Below are positions 60,790-64,000 of a stretch of DNA of 64,000 nucleotides, in pieces. The number at the start of each line of letters is the position of its first letter. Position 1 is the stretch's first letter. The notes under the pieces were generated by a model that made no database searches, had not been told where the DNA came from, and saw only the letters and a list, made by a program, of their open reading frames with translations. The DNA is from Ignavibacteriales bacterium (GTDB taxonomy: Bacteria > Bacteroidota > Ignavibacteria > Ignavibacteriales > SURF-24). The stretch lies in assembly GCA_026390815.1 (NCBI GenBank), contig JAPLFH010000059.1, positions 1-64,000 on the forward strand. Reading direction: 5' to 3'. The translations under genes were made by a program, and so were the position numbers.

Positions 60790-63700
60790 ATGAATCTTAA
60801 AAACCTTCTTAAAATTAGTTTCCTGCTTGTTTTCCTTGTTGGATTCTTTACAAGCTACTCACAAGCGCAAACTACAAGATACTTGAACGTGACAGATGGT
60901 GACGATCAGTATGATGGAACCAATCCTACGCACACAGGAGGTCTGGTTGGTCCGAAAAGAACAATATCTGATTGCTATGCCAAGTTTGATGATGGCACCA
61001 TCGTAATGACTGCTGCTGGTGAATATTACAAGGATCAATCAGGAATTGGCGGTGGTAACGATGCCGATGGTCTCCAATTAGCCGGAACCAAGAGCATGAG
61101 GTTTATCATTCAAACCTATAATTTGTCTAACGTTTTATATCTTGACGGCGGAAACGGCGTTAACCGAGATTTAACAATTGATGTTTCGGCAGGTAAAACA
61201 ATTACTTTCGAAGCCGAAAACCCCGGCGTTCAAAGTGTTAGTACTGCTTTAGGTCCATTAGCAACTGCTGCTGGAATGTTGGGTTATAATAAAATTGATT
61301 TACAAAGTGGCAGTCTAAGCCTTGTAAGTTTAGCAAGCTTTGATGTTGCCGCTTCTATCGTTAATATCGAAAGAACAGATGGTAGTTTAACCGGTACGTT
61401 TGCATATAGTGCTGCTGCCAGAATTTTTACTTATAATGGTGCAGTAACTCCACAGGTTACCGGCGGCGAATTACCAAACACAATAGCTGGTGGAAGCATT
61501 ATTAGTACACGTGGCGGTGGCACATCGTTAACTGTTGCCAATGCACCATTTATTACTTTTACTACCGGCGGTGTTATTCAAAATAACGGTGCTGGTGCTG
61601 TAACTTTTAGTGGACAAGTTGCTGTTTCTAATAATGCAGGAGCCTTAACTCGGATACTAAATAGTTTAAATGGAACGATGACTTTCAACAACAATGTAAC
61701 ATTTACACTTCAGACTGGTAATTTTAATCCAGCTGCTGGACCAGTTGTTGAAAACGCTACAAATGGTACTTTAACGTTCTTACAAACATTAAGCTTTGTT
61801 GATTCTAAAACAACGGCGGGTCCTGGTGATCACTTAGCTTTCGTTCAAAATACAGATAACGGTACTATAAATGTTTCAGTTGTAACCTCTACTTCTGGTG
61901 GTCTTACTGCTACTCCAGAAAGAGTATGGGTTAGTTTTATTAATGATGCAACTGGTCCTGGTGCCGGCGCAGGTGTTATGAACGTTGGTAATTCTTCTAC
62001 CGCTTCAAATATCAGTATGGATTTAATTAATGATAATGGCGGTACAGTTAATTTACTTGGTGACTTAACTGTTGGTACAGTACCTTCAGCTGGTCCTTCT
62101 CAGGGAAGGTTATCAAATGCTAATGCTACATCTTTGATTGCCGTAAATGGCAACACTCTTAAATTAGCTTTAGATGTAGCTGCAGGTTCTCATAACAATT
62201 TAGGCTCTGTTACAACAACTGCAATTGGAGTTGGATTGGTTGACTTTACAAATACTACTAACTTAATTACAGTTAATGGTAATGGTACATGGCCAAATAT
62301 ACGTACAGGCGGCGGCGCCGTTACATTTTTGGCTTCTACACAATTTAATGGTAATGTTACTGTTAATGGAACTGGTAACTTAATTCTTACGGCTGCAACA
62401 TCTATTGCTGGTTCGCTATTTATTCAGAACAATGGTAATGCTACTTTAACAGCATTAACAACTCTAAGTGGCAACCTTACAATGTCTGGTGCAGGCGATG
62501 CTATTTTTAATGCAGGTACTAATGCTACAATACAGGGTAGTGTTACTATGTCTGGTAACGGTGCTTTGTTACAATCCATTCTTGCTCCTCAATCAATGCA
62601 AATAAATGGAACTGTTAATATTAGTAATGCGGGTTCAATTTTTGAATTACGCGGTGACGTAATTGTATTTGGTGTATTTACAGAAACTAATGGTACTGTT
62701 AGGTTTACAGGTTCTCCTGTACTTAATATGAAAAATAATTTCTTTAGAACTACCGGTCAATTTGGTGTAAATGCTGGACTTGTTTACAATGGAACATTAC
62801 AGTTTAGTTCCGGCGGACAAGGACAAGTTTTATCTGGTGGTCCTAACTTTAAAGTTGATAACTTAGTAGTTAGTTCTGTTGGTACTGGCGTTAGTTTAGT
62901 AAACGGTTCTGTTGAGGTTATTACTACCGCTACTATAAATGCCAATACTACAATGGCTCTTGGTACATTAAATATAAGAATGGTTGGTCAAGCTGGTGTG
63001 TTTACAAATGGTGGACAATATACTGCTACCGGAGGCGGTGGAGTTATATTTGAAGATCCTTCAGTTGGTGCTGTTCCACAAATGCAAAAAATTGGTGGAA
63101 CTGGTATTTATTCTAACGTAGAAGTTAGAATGGCTGATGAAACACATACAGTAGATGTTTCTGCTGCTACAGTGGTAACATTATCGGGTGTATTGCAATT
63201 AACCCGTGGTGGAATAAATATTCCAACCCCTGCTGAGTTCTTTAATTTAAGCATAGTGATTGTTCCAGTGCCAACAATTAAGATGAACTTAAATGATACT
63301 GGTGTTGCTGGAACAGATGGAAAACCATTTGTTGGCATCCCAGCTAATTTCAATACAACAAATGTTTCTTACGATCTTGAATACTTTGGAAACCTGACTG
63401 CTACTACTCCAACTCCTCCAGTTGGAACAGAATTCCAGGTTAACAGAGTAAGAAATCTTACTATCGGTTCTTTAATAAGTGCCGGTCAATATGTACAAAA
63501 TACAACAACCAAAACTATCTCTGGTAGTTTAAATGTTGTACCAGGTGCAAGATTTCATTTGAATGGCGGCAATTTAATAGCCAATGGAACTGCTTATGCA
63601 AATCAAATTGGCGGCTTGGTTTCTTCTGCTGCAAACACTGATATCCTTATCTTAACAGGTAATGGAAGCACGACTGGCGGAAGCGGTGTTGCCCAGGTTG

Positions 63701-64000
63701 AAAACATGCAGATTAATTCGGCTGCTGGTGTTAATGATGTAACCGATTTAAAGGTTATTGGTAAAGATGTTGCTGGCTATCGATTATTAGTAACTGCTGG
63801 TACTGTAAACCTTGGAATGAAAACAACTGCTGGTAACCCTGGCGACATTTTGAATTACATTCAGAATGGTGGTGTTGTAACATTAACAAACAATGTTGAA
63901 TTCCCACTTGCTGCAATTCAAGGATTTTCTTTAACTGCTGGTACTTTTGATTTCGCCAACTTTAACGTTTGGTGGAGCGATGATGGTCTATTCTCAGCTA
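60790..64000 (+). CDS. Giant repetitive secreted protein (N-terminal part; runs off the window)
   Basis: The frame is open from ATG 60790 through the last base, giving at least 1070 residues with no stop. TTTTCGGAG precedes the start. It has a signal peptide (MNLKNLLKISFLLVFLVGFF, ending near SQAQ). An opening motif, TRYLNVTDGDDQYDGTNPTH, resembles the first strands of parallel beta-helix proteins with right-handed repeats. The body is rich in Gly, Asn, Thr and Val with few charged residues (GNGTWPNIRTGGGAVTFLAS, NATIQGSVTMSGNGALLQ), as in beta-helical passenger or adhesin proteins. A T9SS sorting domain is expected at the unseen C-terminus, like the neighbouring cohesin protein. Function cannot be read. 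Confidence 0.85.
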   Translation, partial: MNLKNLLKISFLLVFLVGFFTSYSQAQTTRYLNVTDGDDQYDGTNPTHTGGLVGPKRTISDCYAKFDDGTIVMTAAGEYYKDQSGIGGGNDADGLQLAGTKSMRFIIQTYNLSNVLYLDGGNGVNRDLTIDVSAGKTITFEAENPGVQSVSTALGPLATAAGMLGYNKIDLQSGSLSLVSLASFDVAASIVNIERTDGSLTGTFAYSAAARIFTYNGAVTPQVTGGELPNTIAGGSIISTRGGGTSLTVANAPFITFTTGGVIQNNGAGAVTFSGQVAVSNNAGALTRILNSLNGTMTFNNNVTFTLQTGNFNPAAGPVVENATNGTLTFLQTLSFVDSKTTAGPGDHLAFVQNTDNGTINVSVVTSTSGGLTATPERVWVSFINDATGPGAGAGVMNVGNSSTASNISMDLINDNGGTVNLLGDLTVGTVPSAGPSQGRLSNANATSLIAVNGNTLKLALDVAAGSHNNLGSVTTTAIGVGLVDFTNTTNLITVNGNGTWPNIRTGGGAVTFLASTQFNGNVTVNGTGNLILTAATSIAGSLFIQNNGNATLTALTTLSGNLTMSGAGDAIFNAGTNATIQGSVTMSGNGALLQSILAPQSMQINGTVNISNAGSIFELRGDVIVFGVFTETNGTVRFTGSPVLNMKNNFFRTTGQFGVNAGLVYNGTLQFSSGGQGQVLSGGPNFKVDNLVVSSVGTGVSLVNGSVEVITTATINANTTMALGTLNIRMVGQAGVFTNGGQYTATGGGGVIFEDPSVGAVPQMQKIGGTGIYSNVEVRMADETHTVDVSAATVVTLSGVLQLTRGGINIPTPAEFFNLSIVIVPVPTIKMNLNDTGVAGTDGKPFVGIPANFNTTNVSYDLEYFGNLTATTPTPPVGTEFQVNRVRNLTIGSLISAGQYVQNTTTKTISGSLNVVPGARFHLNGGNLIANGTAYANQIGGLVSSAANTDILILTGNGSTTGGSGVAQVENMQINSAAGVNDVTDLKVIGKDVAGYRLLVTAGTVNLGMKTTAGNPGDILNYIQNGGVVTLTNNVEFPLAAIQGFSLTAGTFDFANFNVWWSDDGLFSA

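Noticed and set aside
1-64000. CRISPR arrays, tRNA or rRNA genes, integrases or transposases
   Set aside because: No regular spacer-repeat array, cloverleaf-type sequence, conserved rRNA segment or transposase domain was found on reading both strands; the short inverted-repeat elements carry no genes.

Overview
The window reads as a chromosome segment of a free-living Gram-negative bacterium of the Bacteroidota/Chlorobiota group, most likely the Ignavibacteria. It is AT-rich. Three proteins end in, or are built like, type IX secretion cargo; two carry the NYPNPFNP-type C-terminal sorting domain. It also has TonB-dependent receptors, a GIN-domain (DUF2807) protein, a DUF6599 protein and many Bacteroidota-style lipoproteins. 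The lineage is inferred from these families; no rRNA, tRNA or other phylogenetic marker is present.

Layout. 1-1000: the tail of a YCF48/BNR-repeat protein, an orphan CopG-like antitoxin, and the C-terminal remnant of a MazF toxin. 938-6434: a complete phosphate operon (porin, pstS, pstC, pstA, pstB, phoU) preceded by four 11-bp-spaced TTAACA repeats that look like a Pho box. 6461-12912 (minus strand): an ECF sigma factor, a membrane anti-sigma factor and a membrane-anchored protein of unknown function, followed by a gluzincin/propeller/barrel protein and a PrsW-type intramembrane protease. Together these could form a regulated-proteolysis circuit.

12953-28037 (minus strand): thirteen closely packed genes, the most remarkable block of the window. 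It encodes an NMT1-like binding protein, a Cache-HAMP-GAF histidine kinase, a response regulator, a receiver-PP2C phosphatase, an RsbW-like kinase, a STAS anti-anti-sigma protein, a LivK-like lipoprotein, a PAS histidine kinase, a GNAT acetyltransferase, a Cache lipoprotein, a STAS protein with an unrecognised C-terminal half, a permease fused to two tandem substrate-binding domains, and an ABC ATPase. The gene set suggests that extracellular solute binding is wired to both two-component and partner-switching signalling.

28692-46758: mixed housekeeping and envelope genes: SppA, a VIT1-like transporter with a ferritin-like domain, an acyl-ACP thioesterase, an RRM protein, DUF6599 and DUF362 proteins, a TonB receptor with a TPR-like partner, a coiled-coil lipoprotein, an M28 peptidase, MsrA, a second ECF sigma/anti-sigma module, cytochrome c and a GIN-domain protein. 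46880-55156 (minus strand): a surface operon with a 1738-residue FN3-repeat T9SS protein, a small membrane protein, a TonB-receptor-like protein and an outer-membrane barrel. 55450-64000: a PAP2 phosphatase with an Ig-like extension, an amino-acid permease, a cohesin-like T9SS protein, and the first 1070 residues of a giant repetitive surface protein that runs off the end. Intergenic gaps in this last third hold several short inverted-repeat elements. I saw no tRNA, rRNA, CRISPR array, insertion sequence with transposase, or phage genes.
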